Assembly (NCBI GenBank): GCA_963281255.1
Contig: OY725493.1
Coordinates: 805,550-869,549, forward strand
Direction of reading: 5' to 3'
DNA length: 64,000 nucleotides
Source: Aphrocallistes beatrix
Taxonomy: Eukaryota; Porifera; Hexactinellida; Sceptrulophora; Aphrocallistidae
Made by a program: the position numbers and the translations under genes. Below, piece by piece: positions 10,741 through 21,617 of the stretch (positions are counted from its first letter, which is position 1; each line of letters opens with the position of its first letter). Under the pieces are notes generated by a model. That model was not told the origin of the DNA and did not search any database. It saw only the letters and a list, made by a program, of their open reading frames with translations.

Positions 10741-11190
10741 CCAATATTAATATTATTTATTTTTCTGGAAGCTGACCGCATTTGATTTATAATACGCCCA
10801 GATTCTTCTAATTTAGTTTTACACTACAGTATTTCCCACTGACGCTAAACAGAGATTTCAATTTCATATGGCAATAGAGAGGCGATACGTAGAAAAATTT
10901 CAGTCAACAGACTGATAGTGCAGCTCGATTAATTAATTAATTAAGTGACTTTAGACACGGTTTATTCAGTCTTCAACACATTCGAATTTAATCGCACATT
11001 CACACACATTTCAAGTTTATAATACAAATAACTACAGTGGATACACGCATAATAATACATTATAAAGGATTATGCACTCTAGTAACAATCCAGCACCAAA
11101 TCCATTGTCTAATTTATAATTACAGCCAATGCAATATCTCCACTGTTCTGAGGCATTATTGTATAGTGTATCCAGTATACTGAGTAGATA

Positions 11191-11944
11191 CAATCAAGGT
11201 CGCTTATTATGAACTCGCTTTTAATATGAGTATTCGTTTATCATGAACTAACCTTCGGTTCCCAATTTCATTATTCACAAGCGCGCTTCGCTTGCTTGCG
11301 CTGCGCGGCTGGCGGACACTTTGTGTCCGCCGGAGGCTCCCTTCGGTCGCCTGGGGTCACATAGGTTAATTATAAGGGAGATAGCATCTCTAAATATATC
11401 TGTCCTACTGTTATAATCGATACCACTCGAAAAATCACCAAATTTGTCAATTTTAAAATTTTTTGATGCGTAATGATGACGTCATAACAAAGTGATGAGG
11501 AGTCATCATTTTTTGATGATAGTTACATCATATGTGAGGTATGTTAGTATACATATTCCATTAAAATTTCAGCCTTCTATCTCCTATAATGGCTGAGTTA
11601 TGCTCGAATAACTGTATTGCTTAACTTTTTAAAATGTGACAATGACGTCATAATTCCATGATGTGTCGACATTTTGCTCTGAGCTCAGAACTTACTGGAG
11701 CCATAGCCAAAAGACTCCCACATGCCAAAAATTAGCTTTCTATGACCGGCAGTTTCTTCAATCAATTCGTTACAGATATATATATATATACTACTATATA
11801 TATATAAATAAATAAATATACATTAATCGAGTTTTAATAGTAAGGATATATTACTTGTATTGAATCTGGTCTGCTTAATATGAAGTCTTTCTAATATGAA
11901 AACTTTTTGGTCTCCAGGTGGTTCACAATAAACGACCCTGACTG
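11191..11944 (+). mobile_element. pogo-like MITE, family P3, interrupted
   Basis: The left end CAATCAAGGTCGCTTATTAT and right end (inverse of CAGTCAGGGTCGTTTATTGT) are terminal inverted repeats flanked by TA. A Helitron-like element occupies 11278-11846, so the MITE proper is only about 185 bp. Confidence 0.75.
11278..11846 (-). mobile_element. Helitron-like non-autonomous element, nearly complete
   Basis: Reading on the minus strand, it starts TCCTTACTATTAAAACTCG and ends in the hairpin-rich 3' end ...GCGAAGCGCGCTTG. It is preceded by A and followed by T at the target, with no duplication. It contains the stems GGCGGACAC/GTGTCCGCC and GGCTCCC/GGTCGCC. A (TA)n tract lies near its 5' end at 11768-11820. 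Confidence 0.75.
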
Positions 11945-12308
11945 TACAAGCAAATAATACTGTACACACTCCATACTTCCTTGAATGCACGTCATGGCTG
12001 CTAGAGTTTATGGCACACGAATCAATTTATTTTCGCTGCGCGGCTAGTGACCACTCCGTATCCACATTGGTCGCCCTCTGGATGCCTATGCTGATTTAAT
12101 TATAATCACTAAGTTATCCATTCTAATCATTAATTCACAAATTTTGATATAACAGTGTGTCAATAGTGAATTATTGTAAAATCGCTACACATCTGATCAA
12201 TTTCATATTTAACCATGGATAAATAACCTAAATCTTGGAGCATTCGATTTTGATCCTATATAATGTTTATTAATGACATGGCGAGGTTTATGAATAGTAT
12301 TTTCTTAG

Positions 12309-15300
12309 ATTAAAATGGCGCCGACTATCGACAAAGAAGTAGAAATTCTCGTTGAACTGTGTGAGAGATTAACGAAGCAGGACATCGAGAAACTTCAAAA
12401 TGCCTTAAACATGCCTGCAGAGATTCGAGAGCAAATAGGAACTAACTCGAATGATTTCATTTATGCATTAAATTACGATTGGGAGGACTTCAAACCAGGT
12501 AGATTCCACACATGCTTGTACGCGATAGGTAGAGCTGACTTGGTCCCGATTGCGAGTAGAATTCCATGGCTGTGCATACCTCCTGGCAAGGAAATAGAAA
12601 TATGCGTTACCCGTAACACCAAAACATTCATAAACCTCCTCAAAAACGAACTCGAATCTAAGAACTGGAAATTTATCATGCGAAATATAGCACTGAAACC
12701 AAAAGGAGAAATAAATGTGCAAAATGCGATGGAATCGTGCATTGAAAAGGGTTTATTCACGAATGATTTAGAGAAACTATGCTCCATTTTGAGTCGAATA
12801 GGACGTGTTGATCTCGTCAAAAAAATAATCCCATACAAAGCCATATTCGCAGACGTTAGCAACGAGGAATTGAAAAGGAATCTAAATTCTGATTTGTGCC
12901 CCAAAGTTGACAAGGATAACGAGTGGCAAAAAGCGTTGAGGAAATTTGTTTTAAATGAGAATAAGGACGTTAACGTCTTACTGGATGATAAGTCGATCCC
13001 GATCGAATCCGTGTATACACCCTTGACCGTAATTCAGGTTAAGCCAACCATGGAGACAAAGGTAGAAGAAAGTGGCCTCAACGAGATCGAATTCCTCCGC
13101 AATATCCACCAACAAGTCGAACTGGAAACCGTAGAGGTCGTAGACTTTGAAGAAATCGTCATTAAGTGCGATTCAAATGATAGTAAACTGTGGTGTTTGA
13201 TTGGTCACCCCGGAAGTGGGAAAAGTTTCTTATGTAAGCACTTCGGCTACATGTACGGTACCCACACTCTGAATAACTTCCAATACACTGTTTCAATTCC
13301 GTGCAGGAGTAAGGAGTGGCATCTGTTAGAGGAGGAGAGACACGAAAAGAAGCAGGTCGTAAACTCTCAATTCATTGTTAGCTGGCTCCAACTCAGCATG
13401 TCGACTGGCGCCAAATGGAGCAAAACACTCTCCGAGGATTTGGTCAGATCGGACGGAGAGGGACTCTTGATCATAATGGACGGGGCTGACGAGTTCACCC
13501 GGAGTGTCCCATTCGAAACCACCTTACTCTGCAAATTGCTAGAGCGACAGTTCCTAACACGTAGCACCATCCTGTTAACGAGCCGACCTAGCGCGTGGTA
13601 CGATTTCAAGTATACGTTCGGCGCCCAATTCCACATCGATTCAAACTTCCAAGTGTTAGGCTTTTCCCCCGAAAACCGAGACTTGTACTTCCAAAAGCGC
13701 ATCGAGACCATTTCCAAACTAAATGATGTTCACGAAATGTTTCACCGTCACGATGAAATCAAACAACTGTCCCTGGTGCCCGTGAACGCCAGTTTATTCA
13801 GCGCTCTCTTCAACGCGACTGAATCCATCCTCACTCAGACACTGTCACACCTCTACACACAATTGATAGTTTATATCGTCAGACGGCAGTTGTCACGAAT
13901 GGAACTGAAGGAACAGAGCAAAATACTCGTCATGTCCGAATTCCACCCGGCCATTCGAGACTGCATTAATACCATTGGACTCGAGGCTAATCAAGGAATA
14001 TTCGAACGAGAACTCACCTCAGAAAAGAACATCTCCCTCACGATTGACGATAAGGTGTATGACTGTGAGCGTCTCGGTTTAATGCAAGTCCACATGAAAG
14101 TAGTGAGGTTTGGCGTGCGTGTGAAGGTGTGGACTTTCCAACACCTGACCATTCAAGAGTACATGGCGGCAGTTTCCATTTGTAACAATTCGTGGACAAA
14201 TCAATGTTTGATACTCCGTTACCTAACTTCCTCTGTTCAGTACTTGTCCATGTATAAAATGGTAATTCGCTTCATGGGTGGGATCTTAAGACAGGACGCA
14301 GGACGCATGACTCCCATTCTCTGTCACCATACTCTCCCGAAACCCATGTCACTCCGTGATGCACCTATGCGTTCTCAGCTGTATTACGAGATATCCCTTG
14401 TTGATATGTCCGATTGGAAGGAATTCACTCAATCCTACCTTCTTATCACCACAGTGATTATTGAAATGAACTCGCATTCTATCCGTGAGCACTTTACTTA
14501 TTTCAAAAGAGAGTTTTCCTATCCTCTCTATTTATATTTCGTTTCTACAATATCTCCGAATGAGTGGCATTGCTTTCTTCAGTCACTGAGTCATATTCGT
14601 GAGTATCAAATCATTTTTATCCGATCCCGCTATGTTACCTCAGCGCAGTTTCAATCTTTCTTAAATCAGATCCACTCCTGTTCTATCCATTACTTAGCGC
14701 TGACGTTTTGTAATAAAGAATTCGATGCCATATATCCCTACACTAGCATTCTCTCCTCTGCCACTCTGCCACCTAACACCAGGATTAGTATCCATTTTAC
14801 AGAATGTAAACTGACAACTTCCATTCCTTCACAGCAACTATTTACATCAACCAATCAATTTGCTGGAAGTTTGTGTATACAACAATCCGTTATTCATTAC
14901 AAAACACTAGACTTACTGACCAATCAATTCCATTTGTTAGAGAATTTCTCTTATAGCCCTATACCAAATGAATCTGATTGGCTAAACCGTATTCTGAGTA
15001 TCCAGCGCATAGTAGCAAACCATCCGATTCATGGAATCTACTTTGATGATCCTAAAGGTTCTCTCTTACTACCACCTGAAACTTTATCCTCTACCTCCTT
15101 CCTTCAAGAGTTTAGATGGATAACAACAGATGCATACGCTGTCCTACCCTATCTACAACATATCGAATCTTTCAAATTATTATCGTTGTTCTCTGCTTTT
15201 CCACCAGTTTCCGATGGTTCCTGCAGACACTCACTCACTGAACTAATTTTAAAAAATTACTTTTTCTTAAAGGAGATCGATTTCGATCAATTGCATAATA

Positions 15301-15719
15301 TAGGGTTCCATAGCTGGAGTGTTTTCCTAAATTGTATTGCATCATGTTCTAATCTTATGACGTTAAAGCTGTCGAATTCTAACTTCAGTTCGTATGACGT
15401 CAGTTGCTGGTACAGCACTATCTCAGCTCTTAAGTCACTCGTTTTCTTGTCACTCCGCGCTATTCCTCTACAAGACTCAGGCATGATGGTGCTATGTGGT
15501 AGTCTAGTTCATCACTCTGCTATAAGGTTGTTACGGGTATATCGGTGCGAACTCAGTTCTGCCTCGTGTCACACTCTCAACTGTCTTATACAGATACTAC
15601 CGAAGATAAGAAAACTTGCACTCTCCAAATCTGAACTCTCCGTTCCAGACTCCGAACCACTACTACGCCTCATACAGACAGCAGAGAAGTACTCTGTCGA
15701 GATTAAATTTCTCAATTAA
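12309..15719 (+). CDS. NLR-type receptor 1: two DED-like domains, NACHT, LRR
   Basis: A single exon of 1134 codons from ATG 12315. The two codons before it are also open, and an acceptor ends at 12308. Residues 1-90 and about 100-185 are DED-like bundles. About 190-285 is a linker. The NACHT ATPase has P-loop GHPGSGKS (297-304), Walker B IIMDGADEF (about 386-394) and TSRPSAW sensor. The winged-helix/HD2 signature FQHLTIQEYMAA is near 610. C-terminal ribonuclease-inhibitor-like LRRs run from about 760 to 1134. By family it should be a cytosolic pathogen or danger sensor that oligomerises through NACHT and recruits DED partners. It has no transmembrane segment. It is paralogous to the ORF at 23943, with exactly the same length. 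Confidence 0.9.
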   Translation: MKMAPTIDKEVEILVELCERLTKQDIEKLQNALNMPAEIREQIGTNSNDFIYALNYDWEDFKPGRFHTCLYAIGRADLVPIASRIPWLCIPPGKEIEICVTRNTKTFINLLKNELESKNWKFIMRNIALKPKGEINVQNAMESCIEKGLFTNDLEKLCSILSRIGRVDLVKKIIPYKAIFADVSNEELKRNLNSDLCPKVDKDNEWQKALRKFVLNENKDVNVLLDDKSIPIESVYTPLTVIQVKPTMETKVEESGLNEIEFLRNIHQQVELETVEVVDFEEIVIKCDSNDSKLWCLIGHPGSGKSFLCKHFGYMYGTHTLNNFQYTVSIPCRSKEWHLLEEERHEKKQVVNSQFIVSWLQLSMSTGAKWSKTLSEDLVRSDGEGLLIIMDGADEFTRSVPFETTLLCKLLERQFLTRSTILLTSRPSAWYDFKYTFGAQFHIDSNFQVLGFSPENRDLYFQKRIETISKLNDVHEMFHRHDEIKQLSLVPVNASLFSALFNATESILTQTLSHLYTQLIVYIVRRQLSRMELKEQSKILVMSEFHPAIRDCINTIGLEANQGIFERELTSEKNISLTIDDKVYDCERLGLMQVHMKVVRFGVRVKVWTFQHLTIQEYMAAVSICNNSWTNQCLILRYLTSSVQYLSMYKMVIRFMGGILRQDAGRMTPILCHHTLPKPMSLRDAPMRSQLYYEISLVDMSDWKEFTQSYLLITTVIIEMNSHSIREHFTYFKREFSYPLYLYFVSTISPNEWHCFLQSLSHIREYQIIFIRSRYVTSAQFQSFLNQIHSCSIHYLALTFCNKEFDAIYPYTSILSSATLPPNTRISIHFTECKLTTSIPSQQLFTSTNQFAGSLCIQQSVIHYKTLDLLTNQFHLLENFSYSPIPNESDWLNRILSIQRIVANHPIHGIYFDDPKGSLLLPPETLSSTSFLQEFRWITTDAYAVLPYLQHIESFKLLSLFSAFPPVSDGSCRHSLTELILKNYFFLKEIDFDQLHNIGFHSWSVFLNCIASCSNLMTLKLSNSNFSSYDVSCWYSTISALKSLVFLSLRAIPLQDSGMMVLCGSLVHHSAIRLLRVYRCELSSASCHTLNCLIQILPKIRKLALSKSELSVPDSEPLLRLIQTAEKYSVEIKFLN

Positions 15720-15822
15720 ACTCAGAAAGGTTAGTTTACTTTAATTCATTATTTTATTTTCATTTGAATTAATATTGCTTAGTTACTAAATAAGGAATTT
15801 AGACATTTCGTCCTTAATCGTA

Positions 15823-16583
15823 CAACTGTTAGCTGTGAACACTTTGTGTTCGCAGAGTCGCCCTGCAGGATCCTGGGAATGTAAACAAAATAATAATACT
15901 TTCACTAATCCGTTTCAAATTTATTTACTTTATCAATGTATTGTATATTTGTTTACTTTATTGTACACAAAAATAAACAAATAATTTATCATATTTATTC
16001 GAAAATATGAAATCCTTATCCCAAAACCCCATGTCAACAGTTGAAAGCTAGTTTCTAGCATATTTTTGAGATTTGTTTACTTCATGTATCTATTGTAAAC
16101 AAAAGTACACAAATAATTGATCATATAGATTTGAAAATATAATATTCGAACTCTTCACCCCTCAAAACCTCATGTTAAACGTTGGAAGCCCGTCTCTTGC
16201 CCATTTTTCAAAATTCGTCAAAAGTTGTGAAAATATGTATATAAAGGTGTGAAAATATAGACATGACCCTTTTCATTGTTATACACTATGATAACAACCT
16301 TATAAGTTATTGCTTTGAAGTGTTCAACATGACAGTGTATTGTCGTTCTGTACAATGGTTTCTATTGTGAAAGTGAAGCAATATAGTATATTGTATAGAA
16401 AAAGTGTGATATATTGTTCGCAATTTTTTTGCAGAGGTGTGAACATTTTAGTTAGATCTTAGAACTTAATCATAAATTCATCATTTGACACCTAATGCCA
16501 ATTTTCATATTTCTCCGACCAATTTTTCAATCAATTCGGACAAACAAACAAACAAATCTAGCGTTTTAATATATAAGAAATAA
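15823..16583 (-). mobile_element. degenerate Helitron-like element, subfamily B
   Basis: Its hairpin end lies about 105 bp after the NLR 1 stop (stem GTGAACAC/GTGTTCGC, then GCCCTGC/GCAGG-type bases). Its other end reads gcgttttaatatataaga (minus-strand 5' end TCTTATATATTAAAACGC). The interior holds two diverged copies of a roughly 130-bp unit (about 15950-16070 and 16072-16216). The hairpin end is also present after NLR 2 (27463-27510), so the insertion appears to predate the duplication. Confidence 0.6.
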
Positions 16584-16723
16584 TATCAACAATCGATTTG
16601 ATAAATAAATTTAAGTAGATTAACTGATTAAGCTCTCTCAATGAAAAATGCTTCCAGAGATAGCCTACTGATCATGTCATACTACTAAGAGTCATACCAC
16701 TGATATCTGTGAAATCTGTTTTT

Positions 16724-16840
16724 TAGTGCAGCTCCTAGTATAGGAGATAACTTATGCCATGATCGGCGTGCGACGTCCGTCTGCTCGCTCCTGGAAATTC
16801 TATTGCACCAAATTTGGACCATATCTTTATATAGTTGAGA
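16724..16840 (+). repeat. interspersed repeat R5 (short hairpin start)
   Basis: It begins tagtgcagctcctagtatag and continues through a conserved cgtccgtctgctcgctcctg block. Copies are at 28826-28950, 20625-20720 (minus) and, more degenerate, 43230-43330. The start folds as CTCCTAG/TAGGAG. The class is unknown, possibly a SINE or LINE fragment. Confidence 0.6.
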
Positions 16841-19101
16841 TTTGAACCAGGGTACAAATTCTGAAAATTTTTCACACCTTTTTACTAAAGGAATCAAAAT
16901 GTATTATTAAATCAGAATCCAGGGATTTTCTAGTTCCCCTAACTTATTGAATTACGGCTAAAGGGTCTCTATTCAAAATTTTGAAAACCTCCCACCATTT
17001 TCCAGCAATAAACAAGTTCAAATAAGTGACCTTATGCTAACAACCCAAACTCTTTTAACCAAAAATTTGCACTTAATTTAACAATTTTGAAGTTTACAAA
17101 ATCTCTACCTCAATTCATTTAAGTGGATGCATTTAGCTCAACAGTAAATATTCCTATCTATTTCTGATACACTTCTCTATGAATGTGTTTTTTATTTTTC
17201 TCATAGTTTAGCCAAAATTTACCAACCCTTTTAAATGTTTATACTGACTCAAAACTCAGGAGAGACCTCATATCTTCGCTGAACTTTAACACGATTCTTC
17301 TAGGTTGCTACTGGGTGTCCGACAAATACATTCTAGCGATATTCTGACGGATGCAAGTACCTTTTGTCTGACAAATGCTGTGTCCCCATTTCACACTTCT
17401 AGAAATGCCCATCCATGCCCTTAACAGCACTGGAACATTTGTTTATTTTGAATTATTCATTTTTATATTATATACATATTATATCTTTGTAGGAGGCAAC
17501 TGCTCTATTTTATCCATTCCTCAGCTCACTATCCAAACCCATCTATTCCTAATTAATGGAATTCCTCTATTTGAGGAAAATAGAACATTCTCTAATATAA
17601 CATTGATATTTATTAACATGAATTTTGTTGTATACTATTCATTTTTTTGATATTGGTTATTTATTGCTCAAATTGAACAAGATAAGAACTACGCAACTGA
17701 TGAATTTGATTGAAATAGCACAAAAATGTCAGTTGAAATACTAGAAGCGGCGAGCAGCTCCAGTACATGGCTGGAGAGATGCGAAATATAATTATCCCAT
17801 ACATAGATTCCCAACAGGGCATTTGCTTGTTCAGGGGTAGGAAGGCTTTATAACAATCTTTTCTGCTACAGTTCTGATTTCATTAATGTAACCTTAGACA
17901 AATTCAGCAATCCTTGATAGGGAACCAGAAAGCGACGTATTGTTTCTTTGATATCCCCAGGCGCCCGCAGGGCGACTCTGTCAACATACAGTGTCCGCAA
18001 GCCGCACAGCACAATGCTTGTTATGCTATTTGTATATAGAAATTTGTTCATGTTATCAGCAATTCGTATTCCCCAGAGTGATTTGCATGTATTTTCCTCC
18101 GTAGGGGATAAAATACTTGTTCTTATAAAATACTTAATTCTCGTTCATATTACAGAGTGTCAATATTTGCATTATGGCATTATCAGTGTGCCACGTCCCT
18201 ATGTCTGTCTTCCCGTTCTTGAAAATACTATTGAACCGAATTGCACCAATTTGGACATCATATTTTTTAATAGGGTGACCCATAAATTCTGTTACAAGCT
18301 TCATTAGGTATACAATTTCTTACAAAAGTATTGGAGCACCATATTGCTTGCATTATAAGTGATAATAATAAAATGGGTCTAAGTATGGAGCCAATCAATT
18401 AAAATCACCAGATTTAATGGTCTAACATCAATTTCGAAATATACACACTCGATTGAATCAATTTACAAGCTTTATTTAGGAATATAAGTAAGATCTCAAC
18501 GACTAATATAGGGTATTTCACAGTGTAGAATCAAATTTTAGCACTCTGAAAGTAATAATCGGAGTATTTTCTGAGTTCCTACATTCATATAACATATTTC
18601 ACACCTTTTGAAAAATTTCTTCTTTTAAGCTAACGAATTTTCAATGACTAATATACTAGGGTATTTCAATGTGTAGAATCCGTTTTTCGTAATTTGAACG
18701 TCGATTGTAAATATATTTTGAGCTTAAAAACAAATTGAGTAGTCCCGGTGTATTACTTTACTAGTATATTCATTTCTCGCGTGCTACGTCACTGGAGCTG
18801 TACTATCGGTCTGTCGACTGACATTTAAAAAAATATTTGAATAATGAAAATCAGGAAGCTTCTACTGACAATTCTTGTTCAAAGACAAACCACCCAGTTT
18901 AATTACTGAAGGTTTATAGTTCGACTCCACCTGCTATGACTCTAGAGAATTTGCTTATAGTACATGTTTTAGTGGTGAAAGGACGTACTAATTATTTTAT
19001 GTTATTAAATCTTCCGGACGCTAGAAAGCTGTTTTTCAAAATCACTTAAGATTCAAATCCAAGAATTATACACATGAAAGACAATTTTATTTAATTAATC
19101 T

Positions 19102-19831
19102 ACGTGGCTCCAGTAAGTTCTGAGTTCAGAGCAAAATGTCGACTCATCATGGAATTATGACGTCATTGTCACATTTTTAAAAGTTAAGCAATACAGTTAT
19201 TCGAGCATAACTGCCATTATAGGAGATAGAAGGCTGAAATTTTAATAGATTATGTATATTAATATACCTCACATATGATGCAACTATCATCAAAAAATGA
19301 TGACTCATCACTTTGTTATAACGTCACCATCACTCATCAAAATTTTAAAAATTGATAAATTTGGTGATTTTTTGTGCGATATCGATTATAACAGTAAGAC
19401 GGACGTATTTGGAGATGTTATTTCCCTTATAATTAATCAATGTGACCCCAGGCACTAAAAGGGCGCCTCCGGCGGACACAAAGTGTCCGCCAGCCGCGCA
19501 GCGCAGAGTTGCACGCGGGCCGAATATAATAGTTTGCGGGCTCCGCGGGCCGGAAATCTTGGCAGGACTCCCCGCGATGATAACCGAGACGATGTTTTTA
19601 ATTGTCATAGGTACCAATTAAGGAATACTTACGTAAATGGAACTTTGTTAGTTTCCACTTATTTGTGTTTGCAGAAACTCACTCCCATAAAAGGATTCCC
19701 TAAGTGTCTCTCTATAGTTAGTAACTAACAAAGTGGGCCAAAAATATTTATGCGGGCTTCTTGCGGGCCGCGGTTAAAAATTTCGGCCTGCGTGCAACTC
19801 TGGCGCAGCGCAAGCAAGCGAAGCGGGCTTG
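19102..19831 (+). mobile_element. Helitron-like element interrupted by a hAT MITE
   Basis: The plus-strand copy runs from about 19102 (ctccagtaagttctgag...) to the 3' end ...GCGAAGCGGGCTTG at 19831, followed by T. It holds the hairpin stems GGCGGACAC/GTGTCCGCC. It is split by a 299-bp element at 19504-19802. The exact 5' boundary is uncertain. Confidence 0.65.
19504..19802 (+). mobile_element. hAT-like MITE with perfect 8-bp target duplication
   Basis: Termini CAGAGTTGCACGCGGGCCGA and its inverse at the right (TCGGCCTGCGTGCAACTCTG) flank a 299-bp body. The 8-bp repeat gcgcagcg is found at 19496-19503 and 19803-19810. It lies inside the GC-rich hairpin end of a Helitron-like element. Confidence 0.9.
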
Positions 19832-20300
19832 TTATCTTCAATAACAGTACAGGGTAAATTCCTTTGTAGAGTCCAAAATTGGATCTTTGCAAAACAAATC
19901 TAACTTCCATACGGGAATTGGGTTGAAATTTATCACTTATTATTTACCAACAAAAACCCCACCAAGCACATTTTGGGGGATTTTTTACGTAAAACGCCCA
20001 TTTAGCACAATAACTTTAAATCAAAATTTGACAAAATTCCCAACTTCGAATCCTTAGTGGCAGCATAATTCGTAATCATTATATCATAAAATATCCCTAC
20101 TCAAAAGACTGCCACATCATCTCCTCTACTAAAGAACTGGGGTGCTTTTTTTGTGATAAACTGCCAATTTCAACCTCATTCCTTCCCGAAATTCCAGGGT
20201 GGGCTCGAGCCCCCCAGCTCCCCGGTTCGGCGCCTATGGCCCCTACCAATCCATAGTCATAGTCTAAACCCCTAAGTTGGTAATTACTAATTACCCACTG

Positions 20301-20497
20301 TGTTCTAATCAATATACGCATAATTTATTCACTAAGACTATAGCTATTTTCCAACCTGATAAATAGCTAGATTCTGATATTTTTCTGAAAAGTGTATCAT
20401 CAAAACATAAACAACAGAGCTTTGTTAGAAAGAAAGAAACTAGAATTATAAAATCTTAGGAACACACATATAAGTTAGTAGCTTCAAACTCATATTG
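20301..20497 (+). promoter_or_regulatory. conserved promoter / 5'UTR exon of NLR unit 2
   Basis: The counterpart of 9796-10022: a shared gttctaatcaat start, a tatacgcataatttattcac block, an acaacagagctttgttag block, and an end ttagtagcttcaaactcat followed by donor GTGAGT at 20498. The following 5'UTR intron is about 380 bp here against about 110 bp in unit 1, because a TA tract and repeat R5 (minus, 20625-20720) were added. Confidence 0.55.
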
Positions 20498-20624
20498 GTG
20501 AGTCTATTTGTTTTATTATATATATATATATATTATTAAACCCTTAAATGGCGCTAGATTTTTGCTAACTCATTTATGGTTGTCATTTCGGGCGGGGAAA
20601 CCTTATAAGTGTTAAATTTGGTGC

Positions 20625-20720
20625 AATTTGATCCAATATAATTTCCTGGAGCGGCTAGACGGACGCGTACAGACATCGATCATGACAAAAGGCATTTTCT
20701 TTACTAGGAGCTGCAATAAA
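20625..20720 (-). repeat. repeat R5, minus copy in the 5'UTR intron of NLR unit 2
   Basis: A reverse copy of the repeat at 16724-16840 (aatttcctggagcg...ctaggagctgc). It accounts for part of the longer 5'UTR intron of this unit. Confidence 0.55.
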
Positions 20721-20877
20721 AACAAAGTAACATACGGGATGGAAGTGGCTTATTTAATAATGTGTTTCATCCTAAGAAGGTAGAAGCACGCACTCCTATC
20801 CTGCATGTCGTTTTTTTCATGCAGTGTTGCTAAAAGGTTGCTAAATGTGAAATTGCTTACTGTCGTTTCTCTTTTAG

Positions 20878-21483
20878 ATTGAAATGTCTGAAAAGAAGCT
20901 TCAAATGAAAGTTTTCATGGAACTCAACATGTTACTAACACGTGATGTTGTACAGAAGTTAATGAATGCACTTAATGTTCCAGACGAAATACGCCAAAAG
21001 CAAATTGAACACGACACAACTCTATTTTTAAACGATTTGCAGAACTGGGACCGATTCAATCCGAATGTATTTGATAGAACGTTGCAAGAAGTGGGTGATC
21101 AAACCTTGCTAGAGACAGCTCGAAAGTTAGAATGGTTAAGTTCTCCTTTCTCACTGAAAGAATTGTTAACAACCGAATTAAGCCTAAAGGAATGGAAATT
21201 GTTAATCGCATGTGGAGCATCAAAAGTGAATGTGAAAGGAAATGAAAATGCAGAAGAGATGTTCCAACTTTGTATAGACCACGGCGTAATTTCCAAAGAC
21301 ATGGAAGATCTCTGTGACTCTTTGGAAATCCTCAAAAGAACCGAATTAGCTCAAAAGGTTCGTATCTTTACTTCCACTTTTGAGGATATGTCCGCCGAGG
21401 ATTTTCTACAAGAAATGCATGGCCAAAAAAGATATCAAATTCAGAAAGCAGAGGTGAGTTTAGCTTCTGCTATTAACAATTAA
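20878..21483 (+). CDS. double DED-like exon of NLR unit 2 (short DED-only ORF if unspliced)
   Basis: Paralogue of the exon at 10135. The ATG is at 20884, the acceptor AG at 20876-20877, the donor GTGAGT at 21454, and phase 0 at both borders. It has two DED-like domains (residues 1-88 and about 93-175). Splicing to 23937 keeps the frame open into the second NACHT-LRR exon. Reading through gives the same nine extra residues and stop as in unit 1. By eye the two exons differ at about ten residues and only about five silent sites, an unusual ratio for such close copies. Confidence 0.75.
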   Translation: MEMSEKKLQMKVFMELNMLLTRDVVQKLMNALNVPDEIRQKQIEHDTTLFLNDLQNWDRFNPNVFDRTLQEVGDQTLLETARKLEWLSSPFSLKELLTTELSLKEWKLLIACGASKVNVKGNENAEEMFQLCIDHGVISKDMEDLCDSLEILKRTELAQKVRIFTSTFEDMSAEDFLQEMHGQKRYQIQKAEVSLASAINN

Positions 21484-21617
21484 CCAATATTAATATTATT
21501 TATTTTTCTGGAAGCTGACCGCATTTGCATTATGATACGCCCAGATTCTTCTAATTTAGTTTTACACTACAGTATTTCTCACTGGCGGTAAACAAAAATT
21601 ACAATTTCATATGGGGA

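Larger units (their letters stand above)
10741..12308. other. intron of NLR unit 1 with nested transposons
   Basis: This stretch separates the DED exon from the NACHT exon. It holds a pogo-like MITE (11191-11944) that has itself been interrupted by a Helitron-like element (11278-11846), plus a degenerate hairpin fragment near 12030-12090. The last 140 bp before the acceptor (AG at 12307-12308) are conserved with the second unit. No coding region is seen. Confidence 0.65.
15720..20300. other. intergenic region between the two NLR units
   Basis: No supported gene in 4.6 kb. It contains a degenerate full-length Helitron-like copy (15823-16583) directly after the NLR 1 stop, a repeat with a CTCCTAG/TAGGAG hairpin (16724-16840), degenerate repeat fragments near 17950-18280 and 18905-19035, and a Helitron copy split by a hAT MITE (19102-19831). 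A GC-rich segment near 20200-20240 recurs near 37505-37550. ORFs such as 17375-17650 are AT-rich chance frames. Confidence 0.6.

Noticed and set aside
17375-17650. 91-codon ORF with hydrophobic segments
   Set aside because: AT-rich, no homology recognised, and no promoter or splice support.
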